The notes under the pieces were generated by a model. The model did not search any database. It was not told the DNA's origin and worked only from the letters and a program-made list of their open reading frames with translations. Shown piece after piece: positions 1 through 11,245 of a stretch of DNA of 64,000 nt. Made by a program: the position numbers and the translations under genes. How positions within the stretch are numbered: the stretch's first letter is position 1; every line of letters starts with the position of its first letter. This DNA is from Phascolomyces articulosus (Eukaryota > Mucoromycota > Mucoromycetes > Mucorales > Lichtheimiaceae), in contig JAIXMP010000023.1 in the NCBI GenBank assembly GCA_025677815.1, forward strand, positions 310,001 through 374,000, in the 5' to 3' direction.

Positions 1-276
1 AAGAACCCCATCTTTTTATTTAGCTTATGATAAATGTTAGGGATATAATAAATTGAAACTAGAATAGTTGCTACGGATAGGATCTATTGATATACTTTTT
101 TTTATTGAATAAACGAATGATGATCAGAAACAGGATCAATATTGAAACATTAGTTAATAAGTAAAAGAGTGAAAGCCAGAGATTTATATTGAAGATCATA
201 AGAATTAACAGTGTGTGCTACATTTCAAGTAAATCCTTTCTTACACTCCGAGTTTGAATATTCGCGTTTTTCCTCC
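1..276. other. AT-rich upstream region
   Basis: This is AT-rich sequence upstream of the RAD51D-like gene and may contain its promoter. An open frame continues upstream from the chosen ATG at 277 as far as about 211, but it has no earlier ATG. No other feature was seen. Confidence 0.5.
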
Positions 277-2310
277 ATGCGAAAGTTAAAAGTATTATTA
301 TCGCATAATGTAAATCCTTATTCAGAATTACTTGCCTCACTTGCCACAGAAGGGATCACGACGGGTATATTTTATATGGATATATCAAAACTTTTGTTTT
401 TTTTTTAAAAAAAACTGCCCTTGTGTGTTCGTATACTGACAAAACGATACGGCTCTTTTTTTTTTTAGACGTGGCATTATTAAAAGTAACTGATCTCAAG
501 TCATTAAGTGTTCGAACTGGCATTCCAAGTCAGGTAAACCTTTTTTTTTAAAAAAAAAACCTAGTTTTTTTTTTATAAACTTAAAAATATAATAATAATA
601 AAAAAAAGGTACTTCGAGGACTTCAACAACAGGTGATTGATTTGACAACTGCTGCGGAAGAAAAAGAGTTACTTCATCTTCCTATTACCAAATTTTCAAC
701 TGGTTATTCCATGTTTGTATATAAACTATTCTTCATAAAAAAAAAGAGTAAGAGGGGAAGGGAGGTAAGAAATAGAAGATCTCTTAAAAAAATAATAATT
801 GATAGATTGGATGATGCACTCTATGGAGGATATGAATTTGGACGAATTATTGAAATCTATGGATGTACTGAAAAGGCAAAGGTAAAAATTTGCTGCTCTA
901 TGTAAATTGAAAATTTTCATGTCGGTTAACGAGATAGCATGTTTATATAGTTTGTTATCCAAACGATCAAGACATTTTTAAATGATTATCCAGAAGCCAT
1001 TGTTCATCATATTGATACATCTGGAACATTTGAACCTCGACTTATTGGTGATCAAAATCAACAAGTAAATCTATCTAAATTTTTATATATGGGAGGGGGG
1101 TCGAGAAGGAAGAGGGAGTGGAAGAAAGAGAGGAGGTAAATATGGATGGGGGATGTTAAGGTTAAAGAAGAAGAAGAACAGAAGGAGGAAAAAAAAAAAA
1201 GAGGAAGGAGAAAAGTTCTGGATTGAAAAGTTTATGTATCAAAAGTATCATCTGTGCATCATTATCATTATTTCATCACTAACTGACGTTCCATACATTA
1301 TATAAATATATATATTCACACGATGACTTTACACAACATGACACACATATTAAATGAAATTATTAACCATGATTTTTGATATTTTTAGATGATGACTAGG
1401 ATCTATTGTTATGAAGCGTTTACTGCAAGTGAACTGCATCAACTCCTTGAACAAATCAGTGCGTTACACATTACTACTACTTTGACTACTGTCAACAATA
1501 ATAACAACAACAACAAGCCTTCTACTTGTTCTTTGATTATTATTAATGGGATTGTTAATTTAATGACGACGGAATGGGATCAAGTGACTACTACAAAAGG
1601 TAGATGATAATAATAATAATAATAATAGATAGGAGAGAAGGGAATCGATAGGATGTAGTAGAGGGCTCATCGATTTTTTTTTTCAGTTTCGGATATGTTG
1701 TGTACCATGGCATCTGTACGAAAATTATCGTTATCTATTTTGGTATGTTGTGGTTTAGTTCTATTGAAAAAAAAAATAAATAAAAAATAATGCAGATCCC
1801 CTTGTTTATGCAAATCAATACTTAAAAAAGTGAAAAAGTTGCGATTGCTTAGCTTTTTTTTTCTTTTGAACCATAAGAGCAAGCTAAACTATAGATAGAT
1901 GGGACAAACTCTCCTTATTCCTTTTTATCTACTGACACCATTCTGTTCCCCTCCCCCCAAACTATTAAAAAATGTATATAGATGCTTCGTACGGCGCAGG
2001 TAGTATCAGATGAATTTTCAAGTCATCAAAATAATAAAATATTACCATTGTGGGACCATTGTATTGATCTTCGAATCCATTTACAACAAACCCCGCAACA
2101 ACCATCCTCCCAATTACCGCCGCCACCTTCTTTCATAACCAGTCCTTCTACCTATCAATGTGATATTGAAAAAGCGAGAATACCCGTAAGTTGATCTATA
2201 TTAATACAATGTGTGTGTATGTACAGATGACTTGTTTACAAATATATATAAAACACGGGCCTCATTTTTTTTAGGTTGCTGATACGCGTGTTGTTCTTAC
2301 TGAGATTTAA
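277..2310 (+). CDS. RAD51D-like RecA-fold recombination paralogue, Walker motifs degraded
   Basis: Nine exons (277-364, 469-533, 609-712, 806-881, 951-1064, 1389-1599, 1687-1742, 1982-2185, 2275-2310) splice in phase to 317 aa, close to the 328 aa of human RAD51D. The N-terminal helical domain (residues 1-75) leads into STGYSILDDALYGGYEFGRI, the signature that precedes Walker A in Rad51 paralogues. At the P-loop itself (residues 105-111) the protein reads GCTEKAK, lacking the glycine-lysine-threonine core. The Walker B strand (residues 198-202) reads LIIIN, with Asn where Asp is expected. An Asn run lies just before it. The start at 277 is the first ATG giving the short RAD51D-type N-terminus. 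RAD51D normally acts in the BCDX2 complex in homologous recombination; ATP binding here looks unlikely. Rad55/57-type identity is the alternative. Confidence 0.75.
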
Positions 2311-3841
2311 AAAAAGAAATGGAGTTTATTTTATTTTGGTTATTTTGGAACAACAACTAAACAAGGCAATTCAATTTGAACAATAAAAAAAATGAATTCC
2401 ATGACAACAAAAAAAAAAAAGAATTCCATGGCAACTTATTATTTTGTTTAGGATGATATGATCATTTTTTCATATGGATAAAAAAAACACCCTTGTTGTT
2501 TGCATGAGAAATAGGTTTCTTTTTCACCATTTTTCTTTGTATTCAGATATATGATAATATTTAAAAATAGCACACGTGGTAATGTATTAATCCCATTTTT
2601 TAACTGGTGTCGAATTGTCATACAATAGGCGTTTGAACATAAAAAAAATTGTCACCTGGCTGGGGGGAGAAAAAAAAATAATAAAAAAAATAACATGTTA
2701 AAATCTCTTTGGGTGTCAAATAACGTTTCTTATAAATATCATGAAAATTGAAATGCGATGAAATGTTGTAAGAACCAGTCATATATGATTTTCATTGACC
2801 AAAAAGAAAAAAGGATATGAAACTAAATGGTTTTTCAATTGACGTGGCGATTTAAATAACATCTTTATTTATCATTAAAAAAAGGTGGATGATCTGTCTA
2901 TAGAGAGAGGAGCAAAAAGGTAGGTTTCATTCATGTGTGTTTGATAAAATAGAATTACGTCGTAATACATTATTATTTTTCTTGGGGCGTGGTCGGGGGG
3001 TATATTATTATGTGTGAATATGTCCAATTACTTATCATTCTTAATAACCATGTAATTTATAGGAGGAGAAAAGGAATAGGATAATTAGGGCGTAATCGTC
3101 ATTGATATGATTCTTTTTTATTCATTTTTAATGCAAAAGGTAACACAATAACAAACAACCTCTTGATTTGATTGACAGTTTTTTTTTTATATATCTATCA
3201 CTCTCTTCTCTCGAATGATAAATGTAGAATCATAAAGAACAGTCAAGTTAAAAGAAGATCTTTACTCCTTTTATAAGTAAAAAACACCTTCAAAATCGTG
3301 AAGCTTTGCCAATTAACAAAATGTTGACAAAAAGTAAGAGAGTCGCCACCATGCGTACACATGTACACCACGAGATGATAGGCACAAGTATCGTTACCAG
3401 ATATGGTTCGTTTGCTTACACCCAGCCAATCTTTTTTTTTTTTTTACTATTTTGTATTCATCTATATTAAAAGTATTTGTTATTGTTATTGTTGTTGTAT
3501 CATAAATAGATGGTATGGATGTATATATATTCTGAATGGATAAAATTGAATAGAATAGAATGTATCAAGGAGATATGAATTAATAATAATAAAAGAGGGC
3601 TGAGGGGATTATATATATCAAACTTGAGAGAGATGAATAATAATAATAATGCCAAGTGGAAGTATACCTTTTTTGATCATAAAAGGCTCCGACGAAAAAT
3701 TGGGCGGATTTCCCTTGGTCTATTGTTTCCCCTTCCTTAATATTATTATTACAAGTACCCCTCTTCAGTTCATATCAAATCATAGTCTTATTATTTGAAC
3801 AATTATAATCATTCTAATCACTAATAATGATAACTAATCAT

Positions 3842-3901
<60 letters not shown>

Positions 3902-4587
3902 TAATAAATAATAATTATTATTATTATAGAATAACCATATCCACTCTCCCCCTCTCTTTGAAAAAAGATAGTTACTCCTCTTACTATTTGACTCCTGTTA
4001 TGACTCCCCTTCTCTACTAATAATACTCCTCTCTTCTCTCTCCCCCCCCTCTTTTTTCTACACCCCCAGACTCGCACTCCTCGTTTTTCCCTTTTTGCTA
4101 AATCACCCACCACACGCATCTCATCCCTTTTTTTTTTTTTTTTTTACATATACACTTTAATCAATCAGCGAGTCAAAAGTCACTTTACACTTTTTTTTAC
4201 TACTACAGAGTAGTCTGCTCACTTTTTTTTTATTACAACTCTTCCTTTACTCTCTTTTACACTCATTTTAACCAACAAACTTTTATTACTTTATTCTTTC
4301 TTTCTTCTTTTTTTTTTTTATCTCGGGTTTTCACTCTCTCTCTCTCTTATTCTTCTTTTTCTCCCTTCTGGCTCCCTTGTGCTTCTAGTCCTTTAAAACA
4401 TCTTTCTCTCTCCCCTTTTTATTCTTGTTAACCCGGTTTTTTTTTTCTTTCTTTCTTTTTTTCTTCTTCTTTTCTTTGTCTCTTGTCTAGCCTAGTTTAC
4501 ACTTGTCTATCTTCTTGTTGGTTTTTATAATTTTTTTTGTTCATTTCTTGTTTTCTTCTTTCTCTCTCTCTCTTCAATTAAAACTTC
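2311..4587. other. Long low-complexity intergenic region upstream of the cyclin gene
   Basis: No gene was seen. The region carries A-tracts and T-tracts, an ATT/AAT microsatellite (3841-3930) and about 450 bp of C/T-rich sequence (4120-4580) leading up to the cyclin start. Pyrimidine-rich leaders are common upstream of fungal genes, so part of this is probably the promoter and 5' UTR of the cyclin gene. Short reading frames here are repetitive and have no domain signal. Confidence 0.6.
3841..3930. repeat. AAT/ATT trinucleotide microsatellite
   Basis: An almost uninterrupted AAT run on the + strand starts at 3841, grades into AATA units around 3895 and then into ATT units. It lies about 650 bp upstream of the cyclin start codon. 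Confidence 0.9.
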
Positions 4588-6847
4588 ATGACTTCATTCC
4601 ATTCTACCACCCATCAACAACACTATGCATCGACAACAACCCCATTTCAAATATTACCGTCATGTCGTTTTCATGGAGACCAACAACAACTACCAACTGA
4701 CTCGAGTAACAATACTTTATTGACTGGATCATCATTGTCTCGTCGTCAATCAACTCATGTGAATACTCACATGAATGTTCATGATTGGAATAATGCTACT
4801 TTTCATCATGCGACAGAAAAGTTAGTGCATGGTCCTAATGGTACTAATGCTACTGTTGCTTCGAGTACAACAAGTACAACTGCAGCAACAACAGGAACAA
4901 ATATGCTTCCTTTGCATACAGACCCAGAAATGTATGCACTTAAAAGTAAGCATGGAACATCGTCGTCTTCCAGTATCATGAAGAATCAAGGAACCAACAG
5001 CAACAACAAAAATAATAAGAGCAGCAGTAGTAGTAGTTGTAGTAGCAGTAGTAGTAATACTTCGTCTTCGACAAGTTCTGTGACTGTGAAACCTACTCAA
5101 TATGTGAATAATCGACTTGCTTATGTTGAAGCTCTTGTTGGTAAATTATTTATGAACATATTTATTCACTTTTATTAGTATAGTAAAAAAAAAACTTTAC
5201 CTTTTTTTTATTACGCATAAAGAAATATAAATAACAAACAAACAAAAACCTTAATTTTTTTTTAATTTAGATACGAACGCACATGTCATTGAAACCATTT
5301 GGTCCACTTCACCTACTTCTTCTTCATTATCATTATCTTCATCCTCTTCTATCTCTTCTTCGTCTTCCTCTTCGTCTTCATCCCATTATAATAGTAAATC
5401 GGCTGTTGTTCCATTACGTACGTTTATTCAAGAAGTCTTGAAACGATCGAGAACGACGTATTCAACATTACAAACCGCTTTATTTTATTTGTTTCGTGCA
5501 CGTCCAGCCATTCTTACGCAATTGTATGAACGTAACAATAGTAATAACAACACGAGTCATTTTAGTACCACCGATCGTCATGCCAACAACAATGCGAATT
5601 ACCCTTATTGGCAAGATGCTTATATTAGTTGTGGTAGACGCATGTTTTTGGCCAGTTTAGTGATTGCATCGAAATTTGTACAAGACAAAACGTATAGAAA
5701 TTCGGCATGGGCCAAAATTGCCGGTTTGCCCGTTTCGGAAATCAATGCGGCAGAACGTATCTTTTTAGAATTGATTGATTATCGTTTATATATTGCTCAA
5801 CCTACCTTTGAACAATGGCATCATTTATTACATTTACATGTTGAATCCAGAGCCTTAAATCGTCCTATTCCTTTATTGCATGACCTTTCTTGTTTACCTA
5901 CAGGTCATGGACAATCGACGCATCCTTTGACGGCGAATAATCCTAATTTGACGCATCCTCATACGAATGTATCGTTACCTTCATTGCATTCTTCTCATCA
6001 TTCTTTGCATCTTCATGATCAACAACAGTATCAGTTACCTTCGCCTCAAAGTCCAACGGATCATCAGCAACAACAACAACAACAACATCCACATTTCACA
6101 CTACCAGCTTTAATGAACAATACTACAACTACTACTACATCTTCAACTACTTCTGCATGTGATCATTATTATCAGCATTCTCATTATCATCTTCATCATG
6201 AACAACAACCTACTAGTATAACGACAAGACGAAAGCGACGATTAAGAGAAACTTCTATGGATGATCAATATTATCATCATAGACACCCTTATTCAATTTT
6301 ATCTCCACCTTCTTCTTGTTCACCTAGTTCTAATGGTGGTTATAGTACAACAACATCATATGGTTATTCACCTTCTGTTGGTATGCATCATCATCATCAC
6401 CAACAACAAAATGGTGGTATTCCTCCAGTCTTATCGTTATCATTACCTAGTTCGAGTTCTTCTTCTCCAATGCATACACCTACACAGATTTCGCCGGTAC
6501 GAATGAATCAACATACTTTACCATTGACCTCTTCATGGAAAATGAATCAACATTCAATTTCCCCACCCTCTTCGACTCATTATGGCGGTGGAAGACCTTA
6601 TATGGTATCAGATGTACGTCAACAAACACCTGATTATTTTAGTCATCCTCCTACTTCTTCAATGACCACTTGTTCCAAGAAACGTAGAATGACAACGACT
6701 ACTTCAGTTGTAGCAGCACCCACTTCTGCATTTGATCCTTATACAATGCAACAGCAATCACAACAACAACAACAACAACAACAACAAGGTTATGCTGTAA
6801 GTCATGTTCGTAGTATGAAGAGAAAACAATATAAATCTCGACAATAA
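4588..6847 (+). CDS. Pho85-type (Pcl family) cyclin with long low-complexity extensions
   Basis: Two exons (4588-5140, 5271-6847) join in phase to 709 aa. The cyclin box spans about residues 185-345. It starts at YVEALVDTNAHVIETIW and contains LKRSRTTYSTLQTALFYLFR, then RRMFLASLVIASKFVQDKTY, the conserved WAKIAGLPVSEINAAERIFL and the LIDYRLYI segment. This pattern is typical of Pcl cyclins, which direct Pho85-family kinases in nutrient and cell-cycle control. The flanks are disordered: Ser/Thr/Asn runs before the box, and His, Gln and Pro/Ser runs after it, including polyQ near 6065-6085 and 6754-6790. A basic stretch ends the protein (KRKQYKSRQ), perhaps a nuclear signal. The specific Pcl subtype (Pcl5 or Pcl1/2) cannot be fixed by eye. 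Confidence 0.85.
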
Positions 6848-7995
6848 TTTGAAAATCGAGTAAACTTTATTTGGATATAATTTACTTTATATATCCCCAA
6901 CAAGAAAACAACATTTTTAAACAACAAATGAATTAAAAACAACAACAAACCAGACAAATTAACCAGACAATAACCAACAACAATCTAAAAAAAACCAATT
7001 GGACAAAAAAAAATCAAGAAAAAGAAAAATCAACAACCTCTTCAATGACTCAAAAAAAATCAACCTTCTTATATATATATATATTATTTATATTATACCT
7101 TATCCCATTCACAAACAACAATCCAAAAAAAAAATACACACACCAAATTCACTCGTTTTTGATTTATGACAACTTTTTTCTTCTTTTTTTTTTTTTTTGT
7201 AATTTCATTCCTTATCCAAATTTCTCTCTCAAACAAAAAAAAAAAGAACCAACTTTCCTTTACTATTTATCCATTCCTCCACATTGTTTTGTGCCAGATG
7301 TTTTACAGAGAACCGTTTTTTTTATTATGCCTTTTTTTTTATTATTTTCTTGTGCAAGAGCCCTTTTTCTTTACTCTTGATGTGTTAACCCGACATATTA
7401 AAAAACAAAACAACCAACTAAAAAACCACTGTAAAGTGTTTTTTCTTTCTTTTCTTTTTTTTGTTATATATAATTATCTGTTATTTATACTTTTTTTTTA
7501 TATATTATTATTATATTGTTATCCCAAACCTCTTTTTCCCCTTTTGTCCTCTTCTCCTCCTTCTTTTCCTCCCCAATTTATCGTACATATCCATATTTAT
7601 TATTATTATTATTATTATTATTACCTTATATACATATATATATTTACTCTTTTTTTTCATGTTTTATTTGTTCTTGGATCCTCTCTTTTATATTATTATT
7701 ATCATTATTATTTATCCCCCTCCCATATCTTACCTTCCCCCCCTCCAATCCTCCCTTTTTTTCTCTTTTTGCTTAACGTAAAAAAAAAAACCAACCACTA
7801 CCTTTTTTTTTAAAAAAAAAAAAAAACTGTAACTGATGAAAAAAAAAAAACATTCTAATAAAAAAAAGTATACAATTTTTTTTTGACAACAATTTTATAT
7901 TATAAACGAGTAGTTAGTAGTAGTGATAGATCAATGAAAAGGGTGACAACAAAAAAAGGAGGAAACGTCTATTATAACTAGATAGGAATCAGCGA
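6848..7995. other. Low-complexity intergenic region between convergent genes
   Basis: The region is made of A-runs, T-runs and ATT repeats and lies between the convergent cyclin and MFS genes. It should contain both 3' UTRs. The open frames at 7045-7813 translate to runs of Phe, Tyr, Leu and Ile with no domain and are not genes. Confidence 0.6.
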
Positions 7996-10539
7996 TCAAG
8001 TACGGTGAAAAAATGATAAATGAAAAAAGGTGAATCGTTTGGATCCTAAAAATACAAGAGCCAATGGTGAAAATATCAATAAAATACATGCAACAGAAAT
8101 ACATAACCAAAAGAAACCAATAGTTTCAAATAAATGGCCACCTAGTACAGGTCCTGCAAAGTTACCTGCATATAGATGTGTTGTTAATCAATATTTAGAA
8201 CTTATTAGAGTAATAATAATAATAATAATACCTGTTGTTGATTCTTCTATATGACATGACTTACCTATACAAACAACTGTACTTATTAAACCATAACTAC
8301 GTCCTGATCCATCTTCTTCTTCTTCGTCACATTCAGTTACTGTCGAACGTGTCCTTGTAGCTTTGGCAGCAGCCAATAAAGCATTATAACCATGAGTGAC
8401 TTCAGCATACGCAGGTGTATAAATCATATTGATAAAAAATCCAAAGAGAATCACTAATACAATAAGAGGTGCAATACCACTAGCATTTCTATTACTAGGT
8501 ATACCAAAACAAGCAATAATCACGGTAGATAGAAATAAAGTAAGAAAACATAAGCATTTGGCACCATAACGATCGTATAAATAGCCAGATAATGGTACAG
8601 CTAAAAAGGAAGGAATAATCTCTGCAAGGAAAATTAAACCAATTTGACTTGAGTCGTATCCCCATTCTTCTGCTAATTGAATCGGTAAGGTTGGCTATAA
8701 AATACATATAGAACTATAAGGTTAAACTCACCTAATATATACTATAGAAGTATATAATATAGAGTAAAATGGGATAATAGGATCTAGTGATCATAAGTAT
8801 ATACCTCTAACATGGATATGGCTAAAAATGGTAATAATGAAAAGAGTAATGCTACCAAGATCCGTGCATCACGTAGTAATTGTAACATACTGATGGTTGT
8901 AGTAGTACTTTTTTGTTGATCCTCATCATTGCTATGACTACTATGCGTACTAACATTACCATCTTCATGATGACTGTTGATATAAGTAATTGAACCTTTT
9001 TTGCTGTCTCTATCTTTTTCATGAGAGGTATTCATCGAATTATAATTATTAATATTATGTTGTTGTGCTGAGGTCGCTATGACTGCCTTGTCATGAATAA
9101 TACCCGATTCGTTAACATCGTTGTTAGGATGATGTTGAGAAATGGTTTTATTGTTATTGTCTTCAAACCAATGTTTTGGGTTATTTCGACGTTCAATTAA
9201 AAATAATCGAAGGAGAAAATCGATGCCTGCAAGTACAATAATGAAAATAAATGGACCTCGGTATCCTATTTTATCAAAGAGTACTGAAGAATTGTTGATA
9301 AGAAATGGTAATATACAAATACATAGGTAAATAGGAACAACATCCAATTTATTATTTTCATTACTACTATCAGCGTATAATACTTACAACCTGTATAATA
9401 TAGAGTTGTCTTTTTATTAGAAAAATGTCTTTTTTTTTTTCTTCTATATAGTCAGCATCCATTCTTACCCCCAATAGGTGCGCCAGCTGCCATCCCAATC
9501 GATTGAAATAACATGACTCTTCCTAACTATAAATATTGAACGCATCCATCATTATCAGAATTGTTATTTAATTACTTTCTGTATGTTTATATATACTACA
9601 TTACCTGTGTTCCAATCACTTGACTTGGATAAGCATCCGAGATAAGTGTCAGGGACAATGTATAAACGCATGCATCGGAAATCCCTTGTAACACGCGGGC
9701 CATAGCAAGCATCCAATAATGTGTTGCAAATAAGAAAAGAAATGTAGTGCCAAGTAAAGCTAGAATACCAAAAAGCATGGGTGTTCTCCTATGTTTTACT
9801 TTGTCTCCTACGAAAATAATCATGAATTGTTATTTATTATTATTATTATTATTATTATTTACAATGACATTTTGTCATTGATCTCATCTACTTTTTTAAA
9901 AAAAATTAATTAAAATAAAGAAACAAATAATAAACAACCTATATAGCCAAACATGGGAGACGTAACGACAGAAGCAGCTGAATATAGTCCCAAGATCACT
10001 CCTGCATCAAAGGAATTCTTTTGATCCGGTGATAAAACATTATTATAAACGGATAAGCTTGTTGAATCCAAACGGTCGAGTGAGATATTATTTTTCATGG
10101 CATCAAGAATAAATGGAACTAATAACAGTTATAACAAAAATTAGATTAGAAAAAAAGGTATTAAATGGTGGTGGTGGCGGTGTCTCCTATATTTAATTCA
10201 TGTCTATAAGAAGAAAAAGAAGACTATTTACGTATAGGAATGACAATGGAATAAATAATCGACTAAAAATAAAATATTACATTCACCATGATTATTAAAA
10301 AATGTAGTTTGTGGTGATGATCATAGTGCTTCTCATTTTTTTTGTAAAGTGGATCTCCATCTTCTTGGATCAGAACTTACTCCTGTAAAAATCGAAAAAC
10401 TTGCTGTCGTAAAAACATAAGCATTGGATGAACGATATTTTAACAAGAATGGTTTTTTTCGTTTTTTGTTTGATGTAGTGGATTCAAGTAATAACTTGAT
10501 TTTATTATTGTTGGTGCAGAACATTCTAATAATATGCAC
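7996..10539 (-). CDS. Major facilitator superfamily transporter (DHA1/SLC18-like)
   Basis: Eight exons on the minus strand (10539-10381, 10262-10232, 10118-9939, 9807-9605, 9526-9469, 9283-8805, 8694-8265, 8165-7996) give 569 aa in an unbroken frame. Helix 1 is assembled from three exons and ends in VIPILPFILDAM. The loop between helices 2 and 3 has MFS motif A (GDKVKHRRTP, about residues 123-132). Further helices include LFGILALLGTTFLFLFATHY and YRGPFIFIIVLAGIDFLLRL. A hydrophilic loop of about 90 residues rich in Asn, His and Ser separates the two halves, and the C-half begins PTLPIQLAEEWGY. The substrate is unknown; the fold resembles fungal DHA1 drug/amine carriers. Exon 2 is only 31 nt, and exon 3 uses the weak donor GTTGTT. 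Confidence 0.85.
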
Positions 10540-11196
10540 CTCTCTATTTTTTTTGTTCTTGTATATACATATAATGAATACAAATAGTAGTAGTCATTAG
10601 TATAATATGTATGTATATGTATGTTAATACATGCGTATGGATAGTTTTCTTACAGGTTTTTTTTTTGTTTTTTGTTTTTTATATATATGCCAGTTGCTGT
10701 TGGTGAGAGAGAGAGAGAGAAGTACAAAAAAACCAGATTGTCGAAAAAGAGGGTTGATTATTGAGATGAGACAACCCGTGACATAAATAAGACGACGTCC
10801 ATGTTCTCCTTTTTTTTTATGTTTTAAAGTTATTGTTTGAGTGTAAATGCCAATTTGTGCCGGATTAGTTTTGATAGCATAAACAATAAATAAATAAATA
10901 TGCAACTGACATAAGTAAAATATTCCTTCATACAAGACACAATCGAATCATTCGAGACAGTTCTAATTTTGTAACATCCATTTTTGAAATCCCAGACTTT
11001 TAACGCACAATTATTTCATATATATAAACAATAGAATGCATCCTTCATCATAATTGTTTCTTCATCGTGTAGCCTGGGTAATATGATATTATGATTATTA
11101 TTATTATTACTGTGTAAAAGTAACAAATGATACTTCTACTGCTGTATGAGATGTTTTCTCCCTCTCATATAATTTCATGAGGAGCAATAATAATGA

Positions 11197-11231
<35 letters not shown>

Positions 11232-11245
11232 TGTATGTATAAAAA
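10540..11245. other. Intergenic region with a GTAT microsatellite
   Basis: This lies between the start of the MFS gene and the 3' end of INTS7. A GTAT tetranucleotide run occupies about 11197-11240, directly after the INTS7 stop. A minus-strand open frame at 10624-10935 has no recognisable domain or matching exons and is not called. Confidence 0.5.
11197..11240. repeat. GTAT tetranucleotide microsatellite
   Basis: About eleven GTAT units lie in tandem within a few bases of the INTS7 stop codon (minus strand), so the repeat is probably in that gene's 3' UTR. Confidence 0.9.

Noticed and set aside
7045..7813. Several overlapping open frames downstream of the cyclin gene
   Set aside because: They translate to runs of Phe, Tyr, Leu and Ile from T-rich and ATT repeats, with no domain and no splice structure.
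10624..10935. Minus-strand frame between the MFS and INTS7 genes
   Set aside because: Composition is partly protein-like, but no start region, domain or neighbouring exon supports a gene.
11197..11240. Regular repeat considered as a possible CRISPR-like or satellite array
   Set aside because: It is a simple GTAT microsatellite without spacers; the genome is eukaryotic.
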